Assembly (NCBI GenBank): GCA_037893245.1
Contig: JBAIAA010000599.1
Span: 992,001 to 1,056,000, forward strand
Direction of reading: 5' to 3'
DNA: 64,000 nucleotides
Source of the DNA: Crossaster papposus
Taxonomy: Eukaryota; Echinodermata; Asteroidea; Velatida; Solasteridae
In this document: positions 25,545 to 37,842 of the stretch, one piece after another
Position numbering within the stretch: position 1 is the stretch's first letter
Layout: the number at the start of each line of letters is the position of its first letter
Position numbers and translations under genes: made by a program
The notes under the pieces: model-generated
Told to the model about the DNA's origin: nothing
What the model saw: the letters and a program-made list of their open reading frames with translations, nothing else
The model's database searches: none

Positions 25545-26324
25545 CTGATCAGAATAGTGAGTGTTCACATCACTATGTGACTGAGAGCAGTTACTGTGCT
25601 GAGCAGAATAGTGAGTGTTCCCATCACAGTGTGACTGCGAGGGCATTCACTGTGCAGAGCAGAATAGTGAGTGTTCCCATCACAGTGTGACTGAGAGCTG
25701 TCATTGTGCTGAACAGAATGGGGAGTGTTCCCACCACAGTGTGACTGAGAACAGTCACGGTGCTGAGCAGAATAGTAAGTGTTCCCATCACAGTGTGACT
25801 GTGAGAGCATTCACTGTGCTGAGCAGAATCGTGAGTGTTCCCGTCACAGTGTGACTGAGAGCTCTCACTGTGCTGAGCAGAATAGTGAGTGTTCCCATCA
25901 TAGTGTGACTGCGAGGGCATTCACTGTGCAGAGCAGAATAGTGAGTGTTCCCATCACAGTGTGACTGAGAGCAGTCACTGTGCTGAACAGAAAAGTGAGT
26001 GTTCCCATCACAGTGTGACTGAGAGCTGTCAATGTGCTGAGTAGAATAGTGAGTGTTCTCATCACAGTACGACTGAGAGCTGTCAATGTGCAGAGCAGAA
26101 TAGTGAGTGTTCACATCACAGTGTGACTGAGAGCTGTCAATGAGCTGAGCAGAATAGTAAGTGTTCACATCACAGTGTGACTGAGAGAGCAATCACTGTG
26201 CAGGGCAGAATAGTGAGTGTTCCCATCGCAGTGTTACAGAGAGCAGTCACTGTGCTGAGCAGAATAGTGAGTGTTCCCATCACAGTGTTACAGAGAGCAG
26301 TCACTGTGCTGAGCAGAATAGTGA

Positions 26325-28068
26325 GTGTTCCCATCACAGTGTGACTGTGAGAGCATTCACTGTGCTGAGCAGAAGAGTGAGTGTTCCCATCACAGTATGA
26401 CTGAGAGCAGTCACTGTGCTGAGAAAAATAGTGAGTGTTCCCATCACAGTGTGTCTGAGAGCAGTTACTGTGCTGAGCAGAATAGTGAGTGGTCCCATCA
26501 CAGTGTGACTGAGAGCAGTCACTTGGCTGAGCAGAATAGTGAGTGTTTCCATTACAGTGTGACTGTGAGAGCAGTCACTGTGCTGAGCAGAATAGTGAAC
26601 GTTCCCGCCACAGTGTGACTGAGAGCAGTCACTTCGCAAAGCAAAATAGTGAGTGTTCCAATCACAGTATGACTAAGAGCAGTCACTGTGCTGAGCAGAA
26701 TAGTGAATGTTCCCTTCACAGTGTGCCTGAGAGCTGTCATTGTGCTGAACAGAATAGTGAGTGTTCCCACCACAGTGTGACTGAGAGCAGTCACTGTGCT
26801 GAGCAGAATAGTAAGTGTTCCCATCACAGTGTGACTGTGAGAGCATTCACTGTGCTGAGCAGAATCGTGAGTGTTCCCGTCACAATGTGACTGAGAGCTC
26901 TCATTGTGCTGAGCAGAATAGTGAGTGTTCCCGTCACAGTGTGACTGAGAGCAGTCACTGTGCTGAGCAAAATAGTCAGTGTTCCCATCACAGTGTTACA
27001 GAGAGCAGTCACTGTGCTGAGCAGAATAGTGAGTGTTCCCATCACAGTGTGACTGTGAGAGCATTCACTGTGCTGAGCAGAAGAGTGAGTGTTCCCATCA
27101 CAGTGTGACTGAGAGCAGTCACTGTGCTGAGCAAAATAGTGAGTGTTCCCATCACAGTGTGACTGAGAGCAGTCACTGTGCTGAACAGAATAGTGAGTGT
27201 TCCCATCACAGTGTGACTGAGAGCAGTCACTGTGCTGATCAGAATAGTGAGTGTTCACATCACTATGTGACTGAGAGCAGTTACTGTGCTGAGCAGAATA
27301 GTGAGTGTTCCCATCACAGTGTGACTGCGAGGGCATTCACTGTGCAGAGCAGAATAGTGAGTGTTCCCATCACAGTGTGACTGAGAGCTGTCATTGTGCT
27401 GAACAGAATGGGGAGTGTTCCCACCACAGTGTGACTGAGAACAGTCACGGTGCTGAGCAGAATAGTAAGTGTTCCCATCACAGTGTGACTGTGAGAGCAT
27501 TCACTGTGCTGAGCAGAATCGTGAGTGTTCCCGTCACAGTGTGACTGAGAGCTCTCACTGTGCTGAGCAGAATAGTGAGTGTTCCCATCATAGTGTGACT
27601 GCGAGGGCATTCACTGTGCAGAGCAGAATAGTGAGTGTTCCCATCACAGTGTGACTGAGAGCAGTCACTGTGCTGAACAGAAAAGTGAGTGTTCCCATCA
27701 CAGTGTGACTGAGAGCTGTCAATGTGCTGAGCAGAATAGTAAGTGTTCACACCACAGTGTGACTGAGAGCTGTCAATGTGCTGAGTAGAATAGTGAGTGT
27801 TCTCATCACAGTACGACTGAGAGCTGTCAATGTGCAGAGCAGAATAGTGAGTGTTCACATCACAGTGTGACTGAGAGCTGTCAATGAGCTGAGCAGAATA
27901 GTAAGTGTTCACATCACAGTGTGACTGAGAGAGCAATCACTGTGCAGGGCAGAATAGTGAGTGTTCCCATCGCAGTGTTACAGAGAGCAGTCACTGTGCT
28001 GAGCAGAATAGTGAGTGTTCCCATCACAGTGTTACAGAGAGCAGTCACTGTGCTGAGCAGAATAGTGA
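26325..28068. repeat. 32-mer HOR array, unit 2 (1,744 bp)
   Basis: 24 monomers of 54 bp and 8 of 56 bp. TTCG marker at 26633. Private changes include GTGAACGTTCCC near 26598 and AATAGTCAGTG near 26973. It shares GAGTGGTCCC (26491) with unit 1. Confidence 0.93.
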
Positions 28069-28376
28069 GTGTTCCCATCACAGTGTGACTGTGAGAGCAT
28101 TCACTGTGCTGAGCAGAAGAGTGAGTGTTCCCATCACAGTATGACTGAGAGCAGTCACTGTGCTGAGAAAAATAGTGAGTGTTCCCATCACAGTGTGTCT
28201 GAGAGCAGTTACTGTGCTGAGCAGAATAGTGAGTGTTCCCATCACAGTGTGACTGAGAGCAGTCACTTGGCTGAGCAGAATAGTGAGTGTTTCCATTACA
28301 GTGTGACTGTGAGAGCAGTCACTGTGCTGAGCAGAATAGTGAATGTTCCCGCCACAGTGTGACTGAGAGCAGTCAC

Positions 28377-28390
28377 TTCGCAAAGCAAAA
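28377..28390. other. TTCGCAAAGCAAAA monomer, HOR landmark (type example)
   Basis: In this monomer TGTGCTGAGCAGAA has become TTCGCAAAGCAAAA, a cluster of changes giving an A-rich stretch and a CpG. It occurs once per 32-mer unit, once per 46-mer unit and about every 1,090 bp in the left domain. A subset (121, 2303, 6664, 10361, 12206, 13021, 15304, 17540, 19668) carries one extra A and is thus 55 bp. Confidence 0.75.
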
Positions 28391-28529
28391 TAGTGAGTGT
28401 TCCAATCACAGTATGACTAAGAGCAGTCACTGTGCTGAGCAGAATAGTGAATGTTCCCTTCACAGTGTGCCTGAGAGCTGTCATTGTGCTGAACAGAATA
28501 GTGAGTGTTCCCACCACAGTGTGACTGAG

Positions 28530-28585
28530 AGCAGTCACTGTGCTGAGCAGAATAGTAAGTGTTCCCATCACAGTGTGACTGTGAG
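28530..28585. repeat. Reference 56-bp monomer
   Basis: This copy is two bases longer than its neighbours because ACTG-AGAGC has become ACTG-TG-AGAGC at its 3' end. All 56-bp monomers in the window carry their insertion at this one site, as TG, CG, CA or AG. About a quarter of the monomers are this type. Each one shifts the reading frame by two, so no frame stays open across the array. Confidence 0.9.
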
Positions 28586-29812
28586 AGCATTCACTGTGCT
28601 GAGCAGAATCGTGAGTGTTCCCGTCACAATGTGACTGAGAGCTCTCATTGTGCTGAGCAGAATAGTGAGTGTTCCCGTCACAGTGTGACTGAGAGCAGTC
28701 ACTGTGCTGAGCAAAATAGTGAGTGTTCCCATCACAGTGTTACAGAGAGCAGTCACTGTGCTGAGCAGAATAGTGAGTGTTCCCATCACAGTGTGACTGT
28801 GAGAGCATTCACTGTGCTGAGCAGAAGAGTGAGTGTTCCCATCACAGTGTGACTGAGAGCAGTCACTGTGCTGAGCAAAATAGTGAGTGTTCCCATCACA
28901 GTGTGACTGAGAGCAGTCACTGTGCTGAACAGAATAGTGAGTGTTCCCATCACAGTGTGACTGAGAGCAGTCACTGTGCTGATCAGAATAGTGAGTGTTC
29001 ACATCACTATGTGACTGAGAGCAGTTACTGTGCTGAGCAGAATAGTGAGTGTTCCCATCACAGTGTGACTGCGAGGGCATTCACTGTGCAGAGCAGAATA
29101 GTGAGTGTTCCCATCACAGTGTGACTGAGAGCTGTCATTGTGCTGAACAGAATGGGGAGTGTTCCCACCACAGTGTGACTGAGAACAGTCACGGTGCTGA
29201 GCAGAATAGTAAGTGTTCCCATCACAGTGTGACTGTGAGAGCATTCACTGTGCTGAGCAGAATCGTGAGTGTTCCCGTCACAGTGTGACTGAGAGCTCTC
29301 ACTGTGCTGAGCAGAATAGTGAGTGTTCCCATCATAGTGTGACTGCGAGGGCATTCACTGTGCAGAGCAGAATAGTGAGTGTTCCCATCACAGTGTGACT
29401 GAGAGCAGTCACTGTGCTGAACAGAAAAGTGAGTGTTCCCATCACAGTGTGACTGAGAGCTGTCAATGTGCTGAGCAGAATAGTAAGTGTTCACACCACA
29501 GTGTGACTGAGAGCTGTCAATGTGCTGAGTAGAATAGTGAGTGTTCTCATCACAGTACGACTGAGAGCTGTCAATGTGCAGAGCAGAATAGTGAGTGTTC
29601 ACATCACAGTGTGACTGAGAGCTGTCAATGAGCTGAGCAGAATAGTAAGTGTTCACATCACAGTGTGACTGAGAGAGCAATCACTGTGCAGGGCAGAATA
29701 GTGAGTGTTCCCATCGCAGTGTTACAGAGAGCAGTCACTGTGCTGAGCAGAATAGTGAGTGTTCCCATCACAGTGTTACAGAGAGCAGTCACTGTGCTGA
29801 GCAGAATAGTGA

Positions 29813-31556
29813 GTGTTCCCATCACAGTGTGACTGTGAGAGCATTCACTGTGCTGAGCAGAAGAGTGAGTGTTCCCATCACAGTATGACTGAGAGCAGTC
29901 ACTGTGCTGAGAAAAATAGTGAGTGTTCCCATCACAGTGTGTCTGAGAGCAGTTACTGTGCTGAGCAGAATAGTGAGTGTTCCCATCACAGTGTGACTGA
30001 GAGCAGTCACTTGGCTGAGCAGAATAGTGAGTGTTTCCATTACAGTGTGACTGTGAGAGCAGTCACTGTGCTGAGCAGAATAGTGAATGTTCCCGCCACA
30101 GTGTGACTGAGAGCAGTCACTTCGCAAAGCAAAATAGTGAGTGTTCCAATCACAGTATGACTAAGAGCAGTCACTGTGCTGAGCAGAATAGTGAATGTTC
30201 CCTTCACAGTGTGCCTGAGAGCTGTCATTGTGCTGAACAGAATAGTGAGTGTTCCCACCACAGTGTGACTGAGAGCAGTCACTGTGCTGAGCAGAATAGT
30301 AAGTGTTCCCATCACAGTGTGACTGTGAGAGCATTCACTGTGCTGAGCAGAATCGTGAGTGTTCCCGTCACAATGTGACTGAGAGCTCTCATTGTGCTGA
30401 GCAGAATAGTGAGTGTTCCCGTCACAGTGTGACTGAGAGCAGTCACTGTGCTGAGCAAAATAGTGAGTGTTCCCATCACAGTGTTACAGAGAGCAGTCAC
30501 TGTGCTGAGCAGAATAGTGAGTGTTCCCATCACAGTGTGACTGTGAGAGCATTCACTGTGCTGAGCAGAAGAGTGAGTGTTCCCATCACAGTGTGACTGA
30601 GAGCAGTCACTGTGCTGAGCAAAATAGTGAGTGTTCCCATCACAGTGTGACTGAGAGCAGTCACTGTGCTGAACAGAATAGTGAGTGTTCCCATCACAGT
30701 GTGACTGAGAGCAGTCACTGTGCTGATCAGAATAGTGAGTGTTCACATCACTATGTGACTGAGAGCAGTTACTGTGCTGAGCAGAATAGTGAGTGTTCCC
30801 ATCACAGTGTGACTGCGAGGGCATTCACTGTGCAGAGCAGAATAGTGAGTGTTCCCATCACAGTGTGACTGAGAGCTGTCATTGTGCTGAACAGAATGGG
30901 GAGTGTTCCCACCACAGTGTGACTGAGAACAGTCACGGTGCTGAGCAGAATAGTAAGTGTTCCCATCACAGTGTGACTGTGAGAGCATTCACTGTGCTGA
31001 GCAGAATCGTGAGTGTTCCCGTCACAGTGTGACTGAGAGCTCTCACTGTGCTGAGCAGAATAGTGAGTGTTCCCATCATAGTGTGACTGCGAGGGCATTC
31101 ACTGTGCAGAGCAGAATAGTGAGTGTTCCCATCACAGTGTGACTGAGAGCAGTCACTGTGCTGAACAGAAAAGTGAGTGTTCCCATCACAGTGTGACTGA
31201 GAGCTGTCAATGTGCTGAGCAGAATAGTAAGTGTTCACACCACAGTGTGACTGAGAGCTGTCAATGTGCTGAGTAGAATAGTGAGTGTTCTCATCACAGT
31301 ACGACTGAGAGCTGTCAATGTGCAGAGCAGAATAGTGAGTGTTCACATCACAGTGTGACTGAGAGCTGTCAATGAGCTGAGCAGAATAGTAAGTGTTCAC
31401 ATCACAGTGTGACTGAGAGAGCAATCACTGTGCAGGGCAGAATAGTGAGTGTTCCCATCGCAGTGTTACAGAGAGCAGTCACTGTGCTGAGCAGAATAGT
31501 GAGTGTTCCCATCACAGTGTTACAGAGAGCAGTCACTGTGCTGAGCAGAATAGTGA
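29813..31556. repeat. 32-mer HOR array, unit 4 (1,744 bp)
   Basis: I found no difference from unit 3 in the stretches compared, including all diagnostic variants. TTCG marker at 30121. Such identity implies a very recent copy or active homogenisation. Confidence 0.95.
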
Positions 31557-33300
31557 GTGTTCCCATCACAGTGTGACTGTGAGAGCATTCACTGTGCTGA
31601 GCAGAAGAGTGAGTGTTCCCATCACAGTATGACTGAGAGCAGTCACTGTGCTGAGAAAAATAGTGAGTGTTCCCATCACAGTGTGTCTGAGAGCAGTTAC
31701 TGTGCTGAGCAGAATAGTGAGTGTTCCCATCACAGTGTGACTGAGAGCAGTCACTTGGCTGAGCAGAATAGTGAGTGTTTCCATTACAGTGTGACTGTGA
31801 GAGCAGTCACTGTGCTGAGCAGAATAGTGAATGTTCCCGCCACAGTGTGACTGAGAGCAGTCACTTCGCAAAGCAAAATAGTGAGTGTTCCAATCACAGT
31901 ATGACTAAGAGCAGTCACTGTGCTGAGCAGAATAGTGAATGTTCCCTTCACAGTGTGCCTGAGAGCTGTCATTGTGCTGAACAGAATAGTGAGTGTTCCC
32001 ACCACAGTGTGACTGAGAGCAGTCACTGTGCTGAGCAGAATAGTAAGTGTTCCCATCACAGTGTGACTGTGAGAGCATTCACTGTGCTGAGCAGAATCGT
32101 GAGTGTTCCCGTCACAATGTGACTGAGAGCTCTCATTGTGCTGAGCAGAATAGTGAGTGTTCCCGTCACAGTGTGACTGAGAGCAGTCACTGTGCTGAGC
32201 AAAATAGTGAGTGTTCCCATCACAGTGTTACAGAGAGCAGTCACTGTGCTGAGCAGAATAGTGAGTGTTCCCATCACAGTGTGACTGTGAGAGCATTCAC
32301 TGTGCTGAGCAGAAGAGTGAGTGTTCCCATCACAGTGTGACTGAGAGCAGTCACTGTGCTGAGCAAAATAGTGAGTGTTCCCATCACAGTATGACTGAGA
32401 GCAGTCACTGTGCTGAACAGAATAGTGAGTGTTCCCATCACAGTGTGACTGAGAGCAGTCACTGTGCTGATCAGAATAGTGAGTGTTCACATCACTATGT
32501 GACTGAGAGCAGTTACTGTGCTGAGCAGAATAGTGAGTGTTCCCATCACAGTGTGACTGCGAGGGCATTCACTGTGCAGAGCAGAATAGTGAGTGTTCCC
32601 ATCACAGTGTGACTGAGAGCTGTCATTGTGCTGAACAGAATGGGGAGTGTTCCCACCACAGTGTGACTGAGAACAGTCACGGTGCTGAGCAGAATAGTAA
32701 GTGTTCCCATCACAGTGTGACTGTGAGAGCATTCACTGTGCTGAGCAGAATCGTGAGTGTTCCCGTCACAGTGTGACTGAGAGCTCTCACTGTGCTGAGC
32801 AGAATAGTGAGTGTTCCCATCATAGTGTGACTGCGAGGGCATTCACTGTGCAGAGCAGAATAGTGAGTGTTTCCATCACAGTGTGACTGAGAGCAGTCAC
32901 TGTGCTGAACAGAAAAGTGAGTGTTCCCATCACAGTGTGACTGAGAGCTGTCAATGTGCTGAGCAGAATAGTAAGTGTTCACACCACAGTGTGACTGAGA
33001 GCTGTCAATGTGCTGAGTAGAATAGTGAGTGTTCTCATCACAGTACGACTGAGAGCTGTCAATGTGCAGAGCAGAATAGTGAGTGTTCACATCACAGTGT
33101 GACTGAGAGCTGTCAATGAGCTGAGCAGAATAGTAAGTGTTCACATCACAGTGTGACTGAGAGAGCAATCACTGTGCAGGGCAGAATAGTGAGTGTTCCC
33201 ATCGCAGTGTTACAGAGAGCAGTCACTGTGCTGAGCAGAATAGTGAGTGTTCCCATCACAGTGTTACAGAGAGCAGTCACTGTGCTGAGCAGAATAGTGA
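31557..33300. repeat. 32-mer HOR array, unit 5 (1,744 bp)
   Basis: Same order as unit 4, with a few private changes: CACAGTATGACTG near 32388 and GTGTTTCCATC near 32869. TTCG marker at 31865. The next unit begins at 33301 but departs at about 33365, where CACAGTATGACTG is replaced by CACAGTGTGACTG and CTTAGCAAAATAG follows. That is the end of the clean array. Confidence 0.93.
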
Positions 33301-33587
33301 GTGTTCCCATCACAGTGTGACTGTGAGAGCATTCACTGTGCTGAGCAGAAGAGTGAGTGTTCCCATCACAGTGTGACTGAGAGCAGTCACTGTGCTTAGC
33401 AAAATAGTGAGTGTTCCCATCACAGTGTGACTGAGAGCAGTCACTGTGCTGAACAGAATAGTGAGTGTTCCCATCACAGTGTGACTGAGAGCAGTCACTG
33501 TGCTGATCAGAATAGTGAGTGTTCACATCACTATGTGACTGAGAGCAGTTACTGTGCTGAGCAGAATAGTGAGTGTTCCCATCACAG

Positions 33588-34320
33588 TGTGACTGAGAGC
33601 TGTCAATGTGCTGAGCAGAATAGTAAGTGTTCACATCACAGTGTGACTGAGAGCTGTCAATGTGCTGAGCAGAATAGTGAGTGTTCACATCACAGTGCGA
33701 CTGAGAGCAGTCATTGTGCTGTGCACAAGAGTGAGTGTTCCCATCACAGTGTGACTGCGAGAGCAATCACTGTGCAGGGCAGAATAGTGAGTGTTTCCAT
33801 CACAGTGTTACAGAGAGCAGTCACTGTGCTGAGGAGAATAGTGAGTGTTCCCATCACAGTGTGACTGTGAGAGCAGTCACTGTGCTGAACAGAATAGTGA
33901 GTGTTCCCATCACAGTGTGATTGAGAGCAGTCACTGTGCTGATCAGAATAGTTAGTGTTCACATCACTATGTGACTGAGAGCAGTTACTGTGCTGAGCAG
34001 AATAGTGAGTGTTCCCATCACAGTGTGACTGAGAGCAGTCACTTGGCTGAGCAGAATAGTGAGTGTTTCCATTACAGTGTAACTGTGAGAGCAGTCACTG
34101 TGCTGAGCAGAATAGTGAATGTTCCCGCCACAGTGTGACTGAGAGCAGTCACTTCGCAAAGCAAAATAGTGAGTGTTCCATTCACAGTATGACTAAGAGC
34201 TGTCATTGTGCTGAACAGAATAGTGAGTGTTCCCACCACAGTGTGACTGAGAGCAGTCACTGTGCTGAGCCGAATAGTAAGTGTTCCCATCACAGTGTGA
34301 CTGTGAGAGCATTCACTGTG
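33588..34320. repeat. Copy A of a block repeated at 41200-41932
   Basis: Offset 7,612 bp. Shared marks include TGTGCACAAGAG, CTGAGGAGAATAG, AATAGTTAGTG and GTGTAACTGTGAG. Few differences are seen, for example GAGCCGAATAG near 34270 against GCGCAGAATAG near 41880. Confidence 0.8.
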
Positions 34321-34389
34321 CTGAGCAGAATCGTGAGTGTTCCCGTCACAATGTGACTGAGAGCTCTCATTGTGCTGAGCAGAATAGTG

Positions 34390-35835
34390 AGTGTTCCCAT
34401 CACAGTGTGACTGAGAGCAGTCACTGTGCTGAGCAAATTAGTGAGTGTTCCCGTCACAGTGTGACTAAAAGCAGTCACTGTGCTGAACAGAATAGTGAGT
34501 GTTCCCATCACAGTCTGACTGAGAGCTGTCAATGTGCTTAGCAGAATAGTAAGTGTTCACATCACCGTGTGACTGAGAGCAGTCACTGTGCTGAGCAGAA
34601 TAGTGAGTGTTCCCACCACAGTGTGACTGAGAGCAGTCACTGTGCTGAGCAGAATAGTAAGTGTTCCCATCACAGTGTGACTGTGAGAGCATTCACTGTG
34701 CTGAGCAGAATAGTGAGTGTTCCCACCACAGTGTGACTGAGAGCTCTCATTGTGCTGAGCAGAATAGTGAGTGTTCCCATCACAGTGTGACTGCGAGGGC
34801 ATTCACTGTGCAGAGCAGAATAGTGAGTGTTTCCATCACAGTGTGACTGAGAGCTGTCATTGTGCTGAATAGAATGGGGAGTGTTCCCACCACAGTGTGA
34901 CTGAGAACAGTCACTGTGCTGAGCAGAATCGTGAGTGTTCCCGTCACAGTGTGACTGAGAGCTCTCACTGTGCTGAGCAGAATAGTGAGTGTTCCCATCA
35001 TAGTGTGACTGCGAGGGCATTCACTGTGCAGAGCAGAATAGTGAGTGTTCCCATCACAGTGTGACTGAGAGCAGTCACTGTCCTGAACAGAAAAGTGAGT
35101 GTTCCCATCACAGTGTGACTGAGAGCAGTCACTGTGCTGAGCAAAATAGTGAGTGTTCCCGTCACAGTGTGACTAAAAGCAGTCACTGTGCTGAACAGAA
35201 TAGTGAGTGTTCCCATCACAGTCTGACTGAGAGCTGTCAATGTGCTTAGCAGAATAGTAAGTGTTCACATCACCGTGTGACTGAGAGCAGTCACTGTGCT
35301 GAGCAGAATAGTGAGTGTTCCCACCACAGTGTGACTGAGAGCAGTCACTGTGCTGAGCAGAATAGTAAGTGTTCCCATCACAGTGTGACTGTGAGAGCAT
35401 TCACTGTGCTGAGCAGAATAGTGAGTGTTCCCACCACAGTGTGACTGAGAGCTCTCATTGTGCTGAGCAGAATAGTGAGTGTTCCCATCACAGTGTGACT
35501 GCGAGGGCATTCACTGTGCAGAGCAGAATAGTGAGTGTTTCCATCACAGTGTGACTGAGAGCTGTCATTGTGCTGAATAGAATGGGGAGTGTTCCCACCA
35601 CAGTGTGACTGAGAACAGTCACTGTGCTGAGCAGAATCGTGAGTGTTCCCGTCACAGTGTGACTGAGAGCTCTCACTGTGCTGAGCAGAATAGTGAGTGT
35701 TCCCATCATAGTGTGACTGCGAGGGCATTCACTGTGCAGAGCAGAATAGTGAGTGTTCCCATCACAGTGTGACTGAGAGCAGTCACTGTCCTGAACAGAA
35801 AAGTGAGTGTTCCCATCACAGTGTGACTGAGAGCT
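34390..35835. repeat. 708-bp (13-monomer) tandem duplication
   Basis: 34390-35097 and 35098 to about 35835 are the same 13 monomers (10 of 54 bp, 3 of 56 bp), including GTGACTAAAAGC, CTTAGCAG, CACCGTG, CTGAATAGAATGGGG and CTGTCCTGAACAGAAAAG. Confidence 0.85.
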
Positions 35836-36627
35836 GTCAATGTGCTGAGCAGAATAGTAAGTGTTCACACCACAGTGTGACTGAGAGCTGTCAATGTGCT
35901 GAATAGAATAGTGAGTGTTCTCATCACAGTACGACTGAGAGATGTCAATGTGCAGAGCAGAATAGTGAGTGTTCACATCACAGTGTGACTGAGAGCTGCC
36001 AATGAGCTGAGCAGAATAGTAAGTGTTCACATCACAGTGTGACTGAGAGAGCAATCACTGTGCAGGGCAGAATAGTGAGTGTTCCCATCGCAGTGTTACA
36101 GAGAGCAGTCACTGTGCTGAGCAGAATAGTGAGTGTTCCCATCACAGTGTTACAGAGAGCAGTCACTGTGCTGAGCAGAATAGTTAGTGTTCCCATCACA
36201 GTGTGACTGTGAGAGCATTCACTGTGCTGAGCAGAAGAGTGAGTGTTCACATCACAGTGTGACTGAGAGCAGTCACTGTGCTGAGCAAAATAGTGAGTGT
36301 TCCCATCACAGTGTGACTGAGAGCAGTCACTGTGCTGAACAGAATAGTGAGTGTTCCCATCACAGTGTGACTGAGAGCAGTCACTGTGCTGATCAGAATA
36401 GTGAGTGTTCCCATCACAGTGTGACTGAGAGCAGTCACTGTGCTGAACAGAATAGTGAGTGTTCCCATCACAGTGTGACTGAGAGCTGTCAATGTGCTGA
36501 GCAGAATAGTGAGTGTTCACACCACAGTGTGACTGAGAGCTGTCAATGTGCTGAGTAGAATAGTGAGTGTTCTCATCACAGTACAACTGAGAGCTGTCAA
36601 TGTGCAGAGCAGAATAGTGAGTGTTCA

Positions 36628-37842
36628 CATCACAGTCTGACTGAGAGCTGTCAATGTGCTTAGCAGAATAGTAAGTGTTCACATCACCGTGTGACTGAGA
36701 GCAGTCACTGTGCTGAGCAGAATAGTGAGTGTTCCCACCACAGTGTGACTGAGAGCAGTCACTGTGCTGAGCAGAATAGTAAGTGTTCCCATCACAGTGT
36801 GACTGTGAGAGCATTCACTGTGCTGAGCAGAATAGTGAGTGTTCCCACCACAGTGTGACTGAGAGCTCTCATTGTGCTGAGCAGAATAGTGAGTGTTTCC
36901 ATCACAGTGTGACTGAGAGCTGTCATTGTGCTGAATAGAATGGGGAGTGTTCCCACCACAGTGTGACTGAGAACAGTCACTGTGCTGAGCAGAATCGTGA
37001 GTGTTCCCGTCACAGTGTGACTGAGAGCTCTCACTGTGCTGAGCAGAATAGTGAGTGTTCCCATCATAGTGTGACTGCGAGGGCATTCACTGTGCAGAGC
37101 AGAATAGTGAGTGTTCCCATCACAGTGTGACTGAGAGCAGTCACTGTCCTGAACAGAAAAGTGAGTGTTCCCATCACAGTGTGACTGAGAGCAGTCACTG
37201 TGCTGAGCAAAATAGTGAGTGTTCCCGTCACAGTGTGACTAAAAGCAGTCACTGTGCTGAACAGAATAGTGAGTGTTCCCATCACAGTCTGACTGAGAGC
37301 TGTCAATGTGCTTAGCAGAATAGTAAGTGTTCACATCACCGTGTGACTGAGAGCAGTCACTGTGCTGAGCAGAATAGTGAGTGTTCCCACCACAGTGTGA
37401 CTGAGAGCAGTCACTGTGCTGAGCAGAATAGTAAGTGTTCCCATCACAGTGTGACTGTGAGAGCATTCACTGTGCTGAGCAGAATAGTGAGTGTTCCCAC
37501 CACAGTGTGACTGAGAGCTCTCATTGTGCTGAGCAGAATAGTGAGTGTTTCCATCACAGTGTGACTGAGAGCTGTCATTGTGCTGAATAGAATGGGGAGT
37601 GTTCCCACCACAGTGTGACTGAGAACAGTCACTGTGCTGAGCAGAATCGTGAGTGTTCCCGTCACAGTGTGACTGAGAGCTCTCACTGTGCTGAGCAGAA
37701 TAGTGAGTGTTCCCATCATAGTGTGACTGCGAGGGCATTCACTGTGCAGAGCAGAATAGTGAGTGTTCCCATCACAGTGTGACTGAGAGCAGTCACTGTC
37801 CTGAACAGAAAAGTGAGTGTTCCCATCACAGTGTGACTGAGA
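36628..37842. repeat. 652-bp (12-monomer) tandem duplication
   Basis: 36628-37279 and 37280 to about 37842 are copies at offset 652. The unit is the 708-bp block of 34390 minus one 56-bp monomer (the GCGAGGGCATTCAC type), so it derives from a one-monomer loss. Confidence 0.8.

Larger units (their letters stand above)
24635..26324. repeat. 32-mer HOR array, unit 1 (short, 1,690 bp)
   Basis: Identical in order to the following units but one 54-bp monomer short: the AGCTGTCAATG...TTCACACCAC monomer present near 27718-27772 is missing near 26030. TTCG marker at 24943. It shares GAGTGGTCCC (24801) with unit 2 only. Confidence 0.9.
28069..29812. repeat. 32-mer HOR array, unit 3 (1,744 bp)
   Basis: Reference unit. 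The 56-bp insertions begin at 28091, 28309, 28581, 28799, 29071, 29235, 29345 and 29671, giving a spacing barcode of 4-5-4-5-3-2-6-3 monomers, total 32. TTCG marker at 28377. Confidence 0.95.

Noticed and set aside
28377..28393. CENP-B box
   Set aside because: TTCG is present, but the required A and CGGG at the fixed downstream positions are absent (TTCGCAAAGCAAAA).
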